Below are positions 21,688 to 30,983 of a stretch of DNA of 64,000 bases, one piece after another. The stretch is from positions 2,232,001 through 2,296,000 of the forward strand of contig NZ_AP019007.1 in assembly GCF_009176645.1 (NCBI RefSeq), given 5' to 3'. How positions within the stretch are numbered: position 1 is the stretch's first letter; each line of letters starts with the position of its first letter. The notes below the pieces were generated by a model. That model ran no database searches. It saw only the letters and a list, made by a program, of their open reading frames with translations, and was not told the DNA's origin. A program made the position numbers and the translations under genes. This DNA comes from Enterobacter oligotrophicus. Lineage in GTDB: Bacteria > Pseudomonadota > Gammaproteobacteria > Enterobacterales > Enterobacteriaceae.

Positions 21688-22308
21688 ATGACCTTCGAGT
21701 GGTGGTTCGCTTACCTGCTGACATCCATCATCCTTAGCCTTTCACCAGGCTCTGGCGCAATCAACACCATGACCACGTCCATTAACCACGGCTATCGCGG
21801 CGCGGTAGCGTCCATCGCCGGTTTACAGACCGGGCTGGGCATTCACATCGTGCTGGTGGGGATTGGTCTGGGTACGTTATTCTCCCGCTCGGTGCTGGCC
21901 TTTGAAGTGCTGAAATGGGCTGGTGCGGCATACCTGATTTGGCTCGGCATTCAGCAGTGGCGCGCAGCAGGCTCGATTGATCTTAACACGCTCGCCCATG
22001 CACAAACGCGCGGTCGCCTGTTTAAACGCGCGGTGTTTGTGAACCTGACCAACCCGAAAAGCATTGTGTTCCTCGCCGCGCTGTTCCCGCAGTTTATCGT
22101 TCCGCATCAGCCGCAGGTGATGCAGTACGTGGTGCTGGGCGCAACCACCATCATTGTCGATATCATCGTGATGATTGGCTACGCGACGCTGGCGCAGCGG
22201 ATTGCGGCGTGGATTAAAGGGCCTAAGCAGATGAAGGCCCTGAATAAAGTCTTTGGTTCGCTGTTTATGCTGGTTGGCGCGCTGCTTGCGTCAGCGCGTC
22301 ATGCTTAG
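21688..22308 (+). CDS. rhtB: RhtB, homoserine/homoserine lactone exporter
   Basis: LysE/RhtB-family inner-membrane exporter. The 206 residues match E. coli RhtB almost throughout. The family signature [10 protein letters not shown] is at about 20-29, and [22 protein letters not shown] lies in the third hydrophobic region. About six membrane helices are predicted. It is divergent from pldB. Its stop codon overlaps the rhtC stop by 4 bp on the other strand. Confidence 0.95.
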   Translation: MTFEWWFAYLLTSIILSLSPGSGAINTMTTSINHGYRGAVASIAGLQTGLGIHIVLVGIGLGTLFSRSVLAFEVLKWAGAAYLIWLGIQQWRAAGSIDLNTLAHAQTRGRLFKRAVFVNLTNPKSIVFLAALFPQFIVPHQPQVMQYVVLGATTIIVDIIVMIGYATLAQRIAAWIKGPKQMKALNKVFGSLFMLVGALLASARHA

Positions 22309-22925
22309 CGAGAGATGATGAGATGAATACCAAAGCCGGCAAACAGCGCGCCGGCAAAGCCGTCGATCCACTTCGCGATGCGCTGGTAGCCACGGCGCAT
22401 CGCCGGTAAGGCGAACAGGCTGGCGACGATGGTAAACCAGGCGAACGTCTCAACGACGATCAGCAGGAAGATGCCCCAACGCGCGCCCGCGCCCACGCTG
22501 TCACCCACAAACAGCGAGAACACAGAGCCAAAATAGATAATTGCCTTCGGGTTTGCCAGGTTTGTCAGCAGCCCTTTAACGAAGCTACGGCCGCCCGTTG
22601 CCAGCTCAACCTTTGGCTCTTCCGGCTTTTTCTCTTCTTTTTTCAATGCCCCGCGCAGCATCTGGTAGCCCATCCAGCACAGGTACAGCCCGCCGCCGAC
22701 CATAATGATGTTATGCAGCCACGCCATCTTTGCCAGAATCAGGTTCAGACCGAGCAGCGCGACTGCCGCCCACACCATGACGCCCATGGTGATGCCGAGC
22801 ACACCCATCATCGCCTCTTTGCGGGAGCGGCTGACAGCCGTTTGTGATACGAAGAAAAAGTCAGGGCCAGGGCTCATCAGCGCAACGATGTGCACTAACG
22901 CCACGGTGAGAAATAGCATTAACAT
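22305..22925 (-). CDS. rhtC: RhtC, threonine exporter
   Basis: LysE/RhtB-family exporter with preference for threonine in E. coli. It is 206 residues. The signature [13 protein letters not shown] lies near 18-30 and [20 protein letters not shown] near 115. The cytosolic loop [15 protein letters not shown] is charged and varies from E. coli. It is a paralogue of the adjacent rhtB in the opposite orientation, which gives a tail-to-tail pair. Confidence 0.95.
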   Translation of the reverse strand: MLMLFLTVALVHIVALMSPGPDFFFVSQTAVSRSRKEAMMGVLGITMGVMVWAAVALLGLNLILAKMAWLHNIIMVGGGLYLCWMGYQMLRGALKKEEKKPEEPKVELATGGRSFVKGLLTNLANPKAIIYFGSVFSLFVGDSVGAGARWGIFLLIVVETFAWFTIVASLFALPAMRRGYQRIAKWIDGFAGALFAGFGIHLIISR

Positions 22926-22986
22926 AATTAGCTCGCGGGGAAATAATTCAGTGAGTCACCATCCTGGCACTTTTTTGCCCGGCTGA

Positions 22987-24816
22987 CTACTCCTCGTCAT
23001 CACCATCGGCGTAAGAGCGGATGAGCGCCATAAACTCTTTCCCGAAGCGCTCCAGCTTGCGTGTGCCGACGCCGTTGACGCTGAGCATTTCGCTGGCGCT
23101 GAGCGGCATCTGCTCGGCCATTTCAATCAGCGTTGCGTCGTTGAACACCACGTATGGTGGGATGTTCTCTTCGTCGGCTATGGCTTTACGCAGCTTGCGC
23201 AGTTTGGCGAACAGTTTGCGGTCGTAGTTGCCGCCGTAAGATTTTTGCATCACGCGCGGCTTCAGGGCGATGACGCGCGGTACGGCGAGCTTGAGTTCAA
23301 CTTCACCGCGCAGAACAGGCCGAGCGGCTTCGGTAAGCTGCAACGCAGAGTGCTGGGCAATATTTTGCGTGGCAAAGCCGAGGTGGATCAGCTGGCGGAT
23401 GATACTCACCCAGTGCTCATGGCTTTGGTCTTTGCCAATCCCATAGACGGGCAGCTTGTCGTGGCCCATGTCGCGGATACGCTGATTATTGGCACCGCGC
23501 AGCACTTCTACAACGTAGCCCATCCCGAAGCGCTGGTTCACGCGCCCGATGGTCGAGAGCGCTTTACGCGCGTCCATCAGGCCATCGTACTGCTTCGGCG
23601 GGTCGAGACAGATATCGCAGTTACCGCACGGCTCCTGACGCCCCTCACCAAAGTAGTTGAGCAACACCAGACGGCGGCAGGTTTGTGCTTCGGCAAACGC
23701 GCCCATCGCGTTGAGCTTGTGGCGCTCGATATCCTGCAACTGCCCCTGCGGTTTTTCCTCAAGACAGCGGCGCAGCCACGCCATATCAGCCGGATCGTAA
23801 AACAGCATCGCTTCCGCAGGCAGGCCATCACGCCCGGCGCGGCCGGTTTCCTGATAGTAGGATTCGATGTTGCGCGGGATGTCGAAATGCACCACAAAGC
23901 GCACGTTGGGCTTATTGATGCCCATTCCAAACGCCACTGTCGCGACCACGATTTGCAGGTCGTCGCGCTGGAATTTCTCCTGCACGTCGGCACGGATGTG
24001 GTTCTCTAACCCGGCATGGTAGGCGGCGGCGCTGAAGCCACGGTTTTGCAGACGCGCGGCGGTGTCTTCCACCTTCGCACGGCTGTTGCAGTAGATAATG
24101 CCGGACTTGCCGCGCTGCTCCTGCACATAGCGCAAGAGCTGATCCAGCGGCTTGAATTTCTCCATCAACATATAGCGGATGTTTGGGCGGTCGAAGCTGC
24201 TGACCTGAATCAGCGGGTCTTTCAGCCCCAGCAGACGAACGATATCCAGTCGCGTGGTATCATCCGCCGTGGCGGTAAGCGCCATAAAGGGCAGTTCGGG
24301 GAAACGCTGACGAAGCTGACCAAGAGCGGCATATTCCGGGCGGAAATCGTGTCCCCACTGGGAAATACAGTGCGCTTCATCTACCGCCAGCAGCACCGGA
24401 TTCCAGTGCGCCAGGTGATCGAGGAAGTTATCCAGCATCAGGCGTTCTGGCGCGATATACAGCAGGCGGATCTGCCCGGTGCGGCACCCGGCCATCACCT
24501 CTTGCTGCTGCTCGCGGGTCTGCGTCGAGTTCAGGCAGGCCGCCGCCACGCCGTTAGCGAGCAGCTGGTCAACCTGGTCTTTCATCAGGGAAATGAGGGG
24601 AGACACCACGACCGTCAGGCCGTTAAGCACCAGCGCGGGCACCTGATAACAGAGTGATTTCCCGCCGCCGGTTGGCATCACCACCAGACAATCGCGGCCT
24701 TCCAGCACGGTTTCAATGATGGTTTCCTGGCCAGGGCGGAACTGCTGGTAGCCAAAGGTTTCCTGCAAAACCTGTTTAGCCAGCGATTCCTGATTCAATA
24801 CTTCCGCCTGCGCCAC
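22987..24816 (-). CDS. recQ: RecQ, ATP-dependent DNA helicase
   Basis: 3'-5' helicase of the RecF recombination pathway. I placed the start at the GTG at 24816 ((M)AQAEVLNQ), giving 609 residues as in E. coli. An ATG 63 bp upstream reads through the pldA terminator hairpin. Walker A is MPTGGGKS (47-54), the DEAH box is at 146-149 and the RecQ aromatic loop follows (CISQWGHDFRP). The zinc-binding cysteines are in CRRLVLLNYFGEG and CGNCDIC near 380-403, and a winged helix follows. The HRDC domain occupies roughly the last 80 residues (MAEQMPLSASEMLSVNGVG). It lies downstream of pldA on the same strand. Confidence 0.97.
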   Translation of the reverse strand: MAQAEVLNQESLAKQVLQETFGYQQFRPGQETIIETVLEGRDCLVVMPTGGGKSLCYQVPALVLNGLTVVVSPLISLMKDQVDQLLANGVAAACLNSTQTREQQQEVMAGCRTGQIRLLYIAPERLMLDNFLDHLAHWNPVLLAVDEAHCISQWGHDFRPEYAALGQLRQRFPELPFMALTATADDTTRLDIVRLLGLKDPLIQVSSFDRPNIRYMLMEKFKPLDQLLRYVQEQRGKSGIIYCNSRAKVEDTAARLQNRGFSAAAYHAGLENHIRADVQEKFQRDDLQIVVATVAFGMGINKPNVRFVVHFDIPRNIESYYQETGRAGRDGLPAEAMLFYDPADMAWLRRCLEEKPQGQLQDIERHKLNAMGAFAEAQTCRRLVLLNYFGEGRQEPCGNCDICLDPPKQYDGLMDARKALSTIGRVNQRFGMGYVVEVLRGANNQRIRDMGHDKLPVYGIGKDQSHEHWVSIIRQLIHLGFATQNIAQHSALQLTEAARPVLRGEVELKLAVPRVIALKPRVMQKSYGGNYDRKLFAKLRKLRKAIADEENIPPYVVFNDATLIEMAEQMPLSASEMLSVNGVGTRKLERFGKEFMALIRSYADGDDEE

Positions 24817-24837
24817 ATTAACCCCATATGCCAGAAA

Positions 24838-24864
24838 TGAAACAGGCGCTATTTTCAGCGCCTG
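24838..24864 (-). terminator. terminator hairpin after pldA
   Basis: CAGGCGCT (24843-24850) and AGCGCCTG (24857-24864) form a perfect 8-bp stem with a six-base loop. On the minus strand TTTCATTTC follows. It sits between the pldA stop and the GTG start of recQ, which supports the shorter recQ reading frame. Confidence 0.7.
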
Positions 24865-24906
24865 AGAGAGAAACTTCAACGTTTAACGCAAAAACATTCG
24901 AGCGGC

Positions 24907-25776
24907 TTAGAAAATATCGTTCAACATCACGCCAACACCGACACGGGTCTGGTTGAAGTTGTAGTCGATCAGCGACTCGCCGTAACCGCTGTAAACCTGC
25001 GTGTAGATACGCACATGTTTGGTCATCGGGTAGCTCAAGCCCACTTCCGCGCCGCCGTAGCCGGTGTTCCAGTTGTACTGGCCTTTCGCGCTCAGCACCG
25101 CATCACCCAGTTGATAGCCCACTTTGAGCTGGTAGTAGCCCATGTATTTGGTGATATCCGGGTTGTCATCGGTGCTGCCCAACACATACCACGGCTTCAC
25201 TTCCACCATGAAATTGCCGTTCTGCGCCATCAGGCGCGTGTAGGCGCGGTTCCAGCTACGCGAGGTTGGGTCAGAACGGCCGTTGGAATCGTGATTAAAA
25301 CCGACTTCAACGTCGCGTAGCGTCCAGCCAGCAAATTCATAATCCGTTGCGAAACCGAGGAACAATTGCGGCTCATAGTTGGTTTCACGGAACGGTGAAG
25401 ACTCTCCGCTGTTGGAAAGCTGCCACCAGGACTTCTGGGTATAAGACGCGCCAAGCACAGAGTTCGGCCCCAGAATGCCGCGCCAGAATGGGAACGCGAG
25501 ACTGAGCTGGAACTTCACCTCATCTTTACGCGCATTATCAGACCAGTTATAGGAGCTAATCGCCTCTTTATTGAGATCGCTGGTCTGGGTGTAAATCACG
25601 TAGTTTGTGTCATACGGATAGAGCGTGAACGGATTGTCATGCTCCTGAAGCAGGTTAGCAATGACGCTACCGCGAACGGCGGGCGCATCATGCACCTCTT
25701 TAACCGTGGCTTCCTGCGCATATGCTGTGAGGGGCAGCGCAACCGCCGCCAGTAACCAACCCAGATACGTCCGCAT
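24907..25776 (-). CDS. pldA: PldA, outer membrane phospholipase A1
   Basis: Outer-membrane 12-stranded barrel that dimerises with calcium when phospholipids reach the outer leaflet and hydrolyses them. The 289 residues match E. coli. The signal peptide is 1-20 (cleavage after AYA). In mature numbering the catalytic residues are H142 and S144 (NHDSNGRSD) and N156 (SWNRAY). The C-terminus ends GVMLNDIF, with the terminal phenylalanine used by the BAM machinery. It is divergent from yigI. Confidence 0.97.
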   Translation of the reverse strand: MRTYLGWLLAAVALPLTAYAQEATVKEVHDAPAVRGSVIANLLQEHDNPFTLYPYDTNYVIYTQTSDLNKEAISSYNWSDNARKDEVKFQLSLAFPFWRGILGPNSVLGASYTQKSWWQLSNSGESSPFRETNYEPQLFLGFATDYEFAGWTLRDVEVGFNHDSNGRSDPTSRSWNRAYTRLMAQNGNFMVEVKPWYVLGSTDDNPDITKYMGYYQLKVGYQLGDAVLSAKGQYNWNTGYGGAEVGLSYPMTKHVRIYTQVYSGYGESLIDYNFNQTRVGVGVMLNDIF

Positions 25777-25936
25777 CGGTGGTGTTCTCCTGAAATTGTT
25801 ACATTTAATAAATCGTTTTGTCTGTGCATTCTACAGACTTCTTCGGCAACTTCCGCCTCTTCGTTTCTGAAAGTGGAAATCCTCCGTCGCGAAGCATAAA
25901 ATCAACATTTTGTTAACAACAAGGATGCCATTTCTC

Positions 25937-26404
25937 ATGTCAGCCACGCTTACCGCCGAAGAAGTTTTAAAACTCGTGGGAGAGATTTTTGTTTACCACA
26001 TGCCGTTTAACCGCGCGCTGGGTCTGGAGCTGGAGCGTTATGAGAAAGAGTTTGCCCAACTCAGCTTCAACAACCAGCCGATGATGGTGGGCAACTGGGC
26101 GCAAAGCATCTTGCATGGCGGCGTGATTGCGTCGGCGCTGGACGTCGCGGCAGGGCTGGTCTGTGTCGGCAGTACGCTGACGCGCCATGACACCATCAAT
26201 GAAGACGAACTGCGTCAGCGACTCTCGCGCATGGGCACCATTGATTTACGCGTCGATTATCTGCGTCCGGGGCGCGGAAATCGCTTTACCGCCACCAGCA
26301 GCCTGCTGCGTGCAGGCAATAAAGTGGCCGTGGCGCGCGTCGAGTTGCACAATGAAGAACAGGTTTATATCGCCAGCGCAACCGCCACTTATATGGTGGG
26401 TTGA
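25937..26404 (+). CDS. yigI: YigI, hotdog-fold acyl-CoA thioesterase
   Basis: PaaI-type hotdog thioesterase; the E. coli protein hydrolyses medium- and long-chain acyl-CoA in vitro. The ATG at 25937 ([12 protein letters not shown]) gives 155 residues as in E. coli, with AAGGA 11 nt upstream; an earlier ATG at 25910 adds nine unrelated residues. The conserved core [15 protein letters not shown] (near 62) includes the hotdog helix. [13 protein letters not shown] (near 110) is the second family motif. Only 51 bp separate it from rarD. Confidence 0.92.
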   Translation: MSATLTAEEVLKLVGEIFVYHMPFNRALGLELERYEKEFAQLSFNNQPMMVGNWAQSILHGGVIASALDVAAGLVCVGSTLTRHDTINEDELRQRLSRMGTIDLRVDYLRPGRGNRFTATSSLLRAGNKVAVARVELHNEEQVYIASATATYMVG

Positions 26405-26455
26405 GGCGATAAAATCGGGTAAAATTACTTCACTTTTTTGTAACGGATTTTCCCG

Positions 26456-27352
26456 ATGGATGCTAAACAGACGCGGCAGGGCGTTTTACTCGCCCTTGCC
26501 GCTTATTTTATTTGGGGTATTGCGCCAGCATATTTCAAACTTATCGCTTACGTACCGGCTGACGAAATCCTCACTCACCGCGTGATTTGGTCGTTTTTCT
26601 TTATGATCGCGTTGATGAGCCTCAGTCGACAGTGGTCAGGCGTTAAAACGCTGCTGAAAACACCGAAAAAGGTGTTTCTGCTCGCCCTCTCTGCGGTATT
26701 GATTGGCGGTAACTGGCTGCTGTTTATCTGGGCGGTGAATAACCATCACATGCTCGAAGCCAGCCTGGGCTACTTTATTAACCCGCTGGTGAACATCGTA
26801 CTGGGGATGATTTTCCTCGGCGAACGCTTCCGTCGTATGCAGTGGCTGGCGGTGGTTCTGGCCTTCTGTGGCGTGCTGGTGCAGCTGTGGACCTTCGGCT
26901 CGCTGCCGATTATCGCGCTCGGCCTGGCGTTCAGCTTTGCGTTCTATGGTCTGGTGCGTAAGAAAATTGCGGTGGAAGCCCAAACCGGGATGCTATTCGA
27001 AACCCTGTGGCTGCTGCCGGTAGCCGCAATTTATCTGTTCGGTATTGCCGACAGCGCCACCAGTCATATGGGCAGCAACCCATGGTCCCTGAACCTGCTG
27101 CTGGTCGCGGCAGGCGTGGTGACAACCATCCCATTGCTGTGTTTCACCGGTGCGGCGACGCGCCTGCGTCTCTCCACGCTCGGCTTCTTCCAGTACATTG
27201 GCCCGACGCTGATGTTCCTGCTGGCGGTAGTGTTCTACGGTGAAGTACCCGGTATGGATAAGATGGTGACGTTCGCGTTTATCTGGGTGGCGCTGGCGAT
27301 ATTTGTCGCGGATGCGATTTATACCCAGCGCAGGGTGCGCAAAGGGCTGTGA
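26456..27352 (+). CDS. rarD: RarD, DMT-superfamily permease
   Basis: Predicted ten-helix EamA permease of the RarD family (chloramphenicol-sensitivity protein by homology); the substrate is unknown. It is 298 residues, about two more than E. coli. QGVLLALAAYFIWGIAPAYF is helix 1. The conserved NWLLFIWAVNNHHMLEASLGYFINPL region spans about 88-112. LSTLGFFQYIGPTLMFLLAV near 243 is the second half. It is convergent with corA across a repeat cluster. In E. coli yigG and yigF lie between them; here they are absent. Confidence 0.93.
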   Translation: MDAKQTRQGVLLALAAYFIWGIAPAYFKLIAYVPADEILTHRVIWSFFFMIALMSLSRQWSGVKTLLKTPKKVFLLALSAVLIGGNWLLFIWAVNNHHMLEASLGYFINPLVNIVLGMIFLGERFRRMQWLAVVLAFCGVLVQLWTFGSLPIIALGLAFSFAFYGLVRKKIAVEAQTGMLFETLWLLPVAAIYLFGIADSATSHMGSNPWSLNLLLVAAGVVTTIPLLCFTGAATRLRLSTLGFFQYIGPTLMFLLAVVFYGEVPGMDKMVTFAFIWVALAIFVADAIYTQRRVRKGL

Positions 27353-27369
27353 TGTTGCCCTCACCCTAA

Positions 27370-27429
27370 CCCTCTCCCACGGGGAGAGGGAATTCGATCG
27401 TAGGGCGGGTAAGCGCAGCGCCACCCGCC
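27370..27429. repeat. two hairpin repeats between rarD and corA
   Basis: CCCTCTCCC/GGGAGAGGG (27370-27390) is the widespread CCCTCTCCC-type enterobacterial palindrome, preceded by CCTCACCCTAA. A REP-like unit, GTAGGGCGGGTAAGCGC ... CCACCCGCC (27400-27429), follows. Both lie between convergent stop codons and probably protect 3' ends. Neither has a T tract. Confidence 0.7.
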
Positions 27430-27435
27430 AGATTT

Positions 27436-28386
27436 TTACAGCCAGTTCCGGCGCTTAAAATAGAGATACGGTGCCAGCCCGGCGAGGATCATAAAGACAA
27501 TTGCGCCTGGGTAACCAAAGCTCCACTTCAGTTCCGGCATAAACTCAAAGTTCATCCCGTAGCTTGATGCGACAAGCGTCGGCGGCAGGAACACCACAGA
27601 TACCACCGAGAAGATTTTAATAATGCGGTTCTGCTCGATGTTGATAAAGCCCATCGCCGCCTGCATCAGAAAGTTCACCTTCTGGAACAGGGATTCGTTA
27701 TGCGGTAACAGGGATTCGATATCGCGCAGGATCTCACGCGCCTGCTCCAGCTGGCCGCCCGGCAGACGTGCCTTGCGCACCAGGAAGTTCAGCGCGCGCT
27801 GGGTATCCATCAGACACAAACGCACCTTCCAGCCGATATCTTCCAGCTCCGCCAGCGTAGAGAGCGCTTCGTCATACTCATCGCCCTGATGACCTTCCAT
27901 GATCACGCGGCTCAGCTTTTCCAGATCGCTGTAGATATTTTCAATTTCATCCGCCAGCTGTTCGATTTTGGTTTCAAACAGATCCAGCAGCAGCTCATAG
28001 GCGTTGCCGTCCACCATTGCCTGGCTGCGGGCACGCATGCGGTAGAGACGAAACGCAGGCAGTTCGCGCTCGCGCAGGGTAAACAGGCGGCCATCGCGAA
28101 TGGTAAACGCCACGGTGGAGTTACCCGCGTGGTCTTCGGCATCTTCAAAAAAGAAGAAGGAGTGAATATGCAGACCGTCTTCATCTTCAAAAAAACGTGC
28201 GGATGCTTCGATGTCTTCCAGTTCTGGACGGGTCGCCAGGCTTTGCCCCAGCTCAGATTGTACGCGAAGGCGTTCATCGTCGTCCGGCTCGACCAGATCC
28301 ACCCATACGGCATCAATGAGGGGCTGTGACTCTTCGGCTTCAAGCCGAGTCAGTCGGTTATTTTCGAGTTGAAATGCGCTCAACAT
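27436..28386 (-). CDS. corA: CorA, magnesium/cobalt/nickel channel
   Basis: Homopentameric inner-membrane channel, the main constitutive Mg2+ uptake route. The ATG at 28386 ([15 protein letters not shown]) gives 316 residues, identical in length to E. coli; an upstream in-frame start reads back into the leader. The cytosolic funnel (1-250) has acidic, coiled helices ([18 protein letters not shown]). Two membrane helices lie at about 255-312, with the selectivity motif [10 protein letters not shown] between them. The basic tail YFKRRNWL follows. A 200-nt leader with a small ORF precedes it. Confidence 0.97.
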   Translation of the reverse strand: MLSAFQLENNRLTRLEAEESQPLIDAVWVDLVEPDDDERLRVQSELGQSLATRPELEDIEASARFFEDEDGLHIHSFFFFEDAEDHAGNSTVAFTIRDGRLFTLRERELPAFRLYRMRARSQAMVDGNAYELLLDLFETKIEQLADEIENIYSDLEKLSRVIMEGHQGDEYDEALSTLAELEDIGWKVRLCLMDTQRALNFLVRKARLPGGQLEQAREILRDIESLLPHNESLFQKVNFLMQAAMGFINIEQNRIIKIFSVVSVVFLPPTLVASSYGMNFEFMPELKWSFGYPGAIVFMILAGLAPYLYFKRRNWL

Positions 28387-28508
28387 GACCGGGACTCCCA
28401 ATGCAAAAAATATCGGACAGTTCGGTGGGCACACAGAAACAATTTGGGTTTCAGACCATTAAACAGCCTGACTCAGCGCGACGGGAATAATGCAGTCGCT
28501 GACAACCA

Positions 28509-28540
28509 CTAAGGCCATCAGCAAGGGGAGATAGCCTTAG
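28509..28540 (-). promoter_or_regulatory. corA leader stem-loop over the leader-ORF stop
   Basis: CTAAGGC (28540-28534) can pair perfectly with GCCTTAG (28515-28509). The stem contains the TAA stop of the upstream leader ORF, so a ribosome ending there would block pairing. The known Salmonella corA leader links leader translation to Rho-dependent termination; the same logic is plausible here. Confidence 0.5.
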
Positions 28541-28593
28541 GAGTTGTTCCTGGATGACAGGGAATTGAGCCAGTATCTACTGGGTGTGTCCAA
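28537..28593 (-). CDS. corA leader peptide (CorL/YsgD-like), 18 aa
   Basis: A TTG codon at 28593 opens an 18-residue frame, (M)DTPSRYWLNSLSSRNNS, followed by TAA. It has a strong AAGAGGA ribosome-binding site (28608-28602) about 8 nt upstream. It lies in the corA 5' leader between a candidate promoter and corA. Salmonella carries a translated leader ORF, corL, at this place, and E. coli a small protein gene near corA. I infer homology from position and ribosome-binding site, not from an alignment. A second possible 19-codon frame (ATG at 28518, MALVVVSD...) lies further down but has no clear ribosome-binding site. The remainder of 28387-28536 holds no other gene. Confidence 0.55.
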   Translation of the reverse strand: MDTPSRYWLNSLSSRNNS

Positions 28594-28625
28594 GGCGAAT
28601 GTCCTCTTAGCGTAATCGTGCGCGC

Positions 28626-28655
28626 ATGTTACGCCAGCATTAACTGTGGCGTCAA
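28626..28655 (-). promoter_or_regulatory. candidate corA promoter
   Basis: TTGACG (28655-28650) and TAACAT (28631-28626) are spaced by 18 bp on the minus strand. They are upstream of the leader ORF and about 230 bp before the corA ATG, consistent with a long regulated leader. Confidence 0.55.
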
Positions 28656-28742
28656 CACGCAACGAAACGCTGAAGGGCATTAATTGACCTTCAATGTATA
28701 AGGCTAGCAGATTATTACAAAATAATGATATTTTTCTGAAAG

Positions 28743-30905
28743 TTACACAGTTTCCAGCTTAGCATAGGCAGCCACCAGCCATTTGATCCCCTGCCCCTGG
28801 AACGCCACCTGCAAACGGCTGTGCTCACCGCTTCCTTCCAGATTCACGATAGTACCTTCACCAAATTTCGAATGGCGAACCCGCTGCCCCAGTTTGTAGC
28901 CCGTGTCGTTTTCTGAGATCGGCGCGCCCATGCGCTGATGACTGACCGGACGGCTAATGCTGGCACGCAGACGTACCTCTTCCACGCACGCTTCCGGCAG
29001 TTCGCCGATAAAGCGCGACGGACGGTGATAGACCTCTTTGCCGTACAGACGACGGGTTTCGGCGTAGGTCAGCGTCAGCTTTTGCATTGCTCGCGTCACG
29101 CCCACGTAGGCCAGTCGACGTTCTTCTTCCAGACGTCCGCCTTCATCCAGCGACATCTGGCTCGGGAACATCCCCTCTTCCATGCCGACGATAAACACCT
29201 GCGGGAACTCCAGACCTTTCGCGGAGTGCAGCGTCATGAGCTGTACCGCATCCTGCCACGTATCCGCCTGCCCTTCGCCCGCTTCCAGCGCGGCGTGGGA
29301 GAGGAACGCCTGCAGCGGCATCAGGTCTTCGTCTTCTTCGTTGTAGCTGAACTGGCGCGTTGCCGTCACCAGTTCCTCTAAGTTCTCGATACGGGTCTGG
29401 CCCTTCTCGCCCTTTTCCTGCTCGTACATGGTGCGCAGGCCGGAGTCCTTGATCACCCGGTCGGTCTGCACGTGCAGCGGCATGTCGGCCGTTTCCTGCG
29501 CCAGCGCGTCAATTAACTCAAGGAAGCGCTGCAAGGCGCTGGCGGCACGTCCGGCGAGGGCTTTTTCCTGCAATAGCTCACGGCATGCCTGCCACAGCGT
29601 AAGCTGACGGTCGCGGGATGCCTGACGGACCACGTCCAGCGTTCGGTCACCAATGCCACGGGTTGGCGTATTGACCACGCGCTCAAACGCGGCGTCGTCG
29701 TTACGGTTGGCAATCAGGCGCAGATACGAGAGCGCATCTTTGATCTCCTGACGTTCGAAGAAGCGCATACCGCCATAAATGCGGTACGGCATGCTCACCT
29801 GCAGCAACGCCTCTTCCAGCACGCGCGACTGGGCGTTGCTGCGATAGAGAATGGCGCACTGCTCCAGCGCGCCGCCGTTGTCCTGCCAGGTTTTAATGCG
29901 GTTCACCACAAAACGCGCTTCGTCGAGCTCGTTGAACGCGCAGTAGATAGAGATAGGCTCGCCGTCGACGCCGTCGGTCCAGAGCTTTTTCCCCAGACGC
30001 CCGTTGTTGTTTTCAATCAGGGCGTTGGCCGCGCTCAGAATGTTGCTGGTTGAACGGTAGTTCTGCTCCAGACGGATGGTCTGCGCACCGGGGAAATCGT
30101 TAAGGAAGCGCTGGATATTTTCCACCTGCGCACCACGCCAGCCGTAGATGGACTGGTCGTCATCGCCCACGATCATCACCTTGCTGGTATCACCGGCCAG
30201 CAGGCGGACCCACGCGTACTGAATGTTGTTGGTATCCTGGAATTCGTCCACCAGGATATTAGTGAAGCGTTCGCGGTAGTGCTGCAGAATGTGCGGCTTG
30301 TTGAGCCACAGCTCGTGCGCGCGCAGCAGCAGCTCGGCGAAATCCACCAGACCGGCGCGATCGCACGCTTCCTGGTAGGCCTTATAGACATTCTGCCAGG
30401 TCTGCTCGACCGGGTTACCGAAGCTCTGAATATGATGCGGGCGCAGCCCTTCATCTTTCTGGCCGTTGATGTACCACATCGCCTGACGCGGCGGCCACTG
30501 CTTCTCGTCGAGGTTCATCGCCTTGATCAGGCGCTTCAGCAGACGGAGCTGATCTTCGCTGTCGAGGATCTGGAAATCCTGCGGCAGGTTGGCGTCCATA
30601 TGGTGCGCGCGCAACAGACGGTGCGCCAGACCGTGGAAGGTGCCAACCCACATGCCGCCCTGGCTGGTGCCCATCAGCTGTGCGATACGGTGGCGCATTT
30701 CTGCCGCCGCCTTGTTGGTAAACGTCACCGCCATGATGGAGTACGGCGAGCAGTTTTCCACGCTCTGCAGCCAGGCGATACGGTGAACCAGCACGCGCGT
30801 CTTACCACTGCCCGCTCCAGCCAGCACCAGCATGTTGGTGCGCGAGGCGGCAACCGCGTCACGCTGTTTGTCATTAAGGCTGTCGAGCAGGTAAGAAACG
30901 TCCAT
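28743..30905 (-). CDS. uvrD: UvrD, DNA helicase II
   Basis: 3'-5' superfamily 1 helicase that removes incised strands in nucleotide excision repair and unwinds DNA in mismatch repair. The ATG at 30905 (MDVSYLLDSLNDKQRDAV) gives 720 residues as in E. coli. Walker A is GAGSGKT (30-36); Walker B and the Q motif are VDEFQDTNN near 220 and [13 protein letters not shown] near 246. Motif V/VI is visible as LMTLHSAKGLEFPQVF and YVGVTRAM. The C-terminus keeps the Tudor-like RNA polymerase-binding region (GEGTIVNLEGSGEHSRLQVAF). Promoter and LexA box lie at the end of yigB. Confidence 0.98.
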   Translation of the reverse strand: MDVSYLLDSLNDKQRDAVAASRTNMLVLAGAGSGKTRVLVHRIAWLQSVENCSPYSIMAVTFTNKAAAEMRHRIAQLMGTSQGGMWVGTFHGLAHRLLRAHHMDANLPQDFQILDSEDQLRLLKRLIKAMNLDEKQWPPRQAMWYINGQKDEGLRPHHIQSFGNPVEQTWQNVYKAYQEACDRAGLVDFAELLLRAHELWLNKPHILQHYRERFTNILVDEFQDTNNIQYAWVRLLAGDTSKVMIVGDDDQSIYGWRGAQVENIQRFLNDFPGAQTIRLEQNYRSTSNILSAANALIENNNGRLGKKLWTDGVDGEPISIYCAFNELDEARFVVNRIKTWQDNGGALEQCAILYRSNAQSRVLEEALLQVSMPYRIYGGMRFFERQEIKDALSYLRLIANRNDDAAFERVVNTPTRGIGDRTLDVVRQASRDRQLTLWQACRELLQEKALAGRAASALQRFLELIDALAQETADMPLHVQTDRVIKDSGLRTMYEQEKGEKGQTRIENLEELVTATRQFSYNEEDEDLMPLQAFLSHAALEAGEGQADTWQDAVQLMTLHSAKGLEFPQVFIVGMEEGMFPSQMSLDEGGRLEEERRLAYVGVTRAMQKLTLTYAETRRLYGKEVYHRPSRFIGELPEACVEEVRLRASISRPVSHQRMGAPISENDTGYKLGQRVRHSKFGEGTIVNLEGSGEHSRLQVAFQGQGIKWLVAAYAKLETV

Positions 30906-30930
30906 TGGCACCGTCACGTCATGTCGGGCA

Positions 30931-30950
30931 GGCGAATGTTTTCATTCGCC
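30931..30950 (-). terminator. uvrD leader hairpin (possible attenuator)
   Basis: GGCGAATG and CATTCGCC form a perfect 8-bp stem with a four-base loop, between the LexA box and the uvrD ATG. There is no U tract after it. An attenuator in the E. coli uvrD leader has been described; whether this stem acts the same way is inference. Confidence 0.45.
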
Positions 30951-30956
30951 AAAACC

Positions 30957-30972
30957 CTGTTAATTTATACAG
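30957..30972 (-). promoter_or_regulatory. LexA box of uvrD
   Basis: CTGTATAAATTAACAG fits the CTG-N10-CAG SOS box. It lies just downstream of the predicted start site of the uvrD promoter, so LexA would block early elongation or promoter clearance. SOS induction of uvrD is established in E. coli. Confidence 0.9.
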
Positions 30973-30983
30973 AACAATTGATG

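Noticed and set aside
24817..24879. Longer recQ frame beginning at an ATG 63 bp upstream
   Set aside because: It would read through the pldA terminator hairpin and adds a hydrophobic N-terminus absent from RecQ. The GTG matches the E. coli start.
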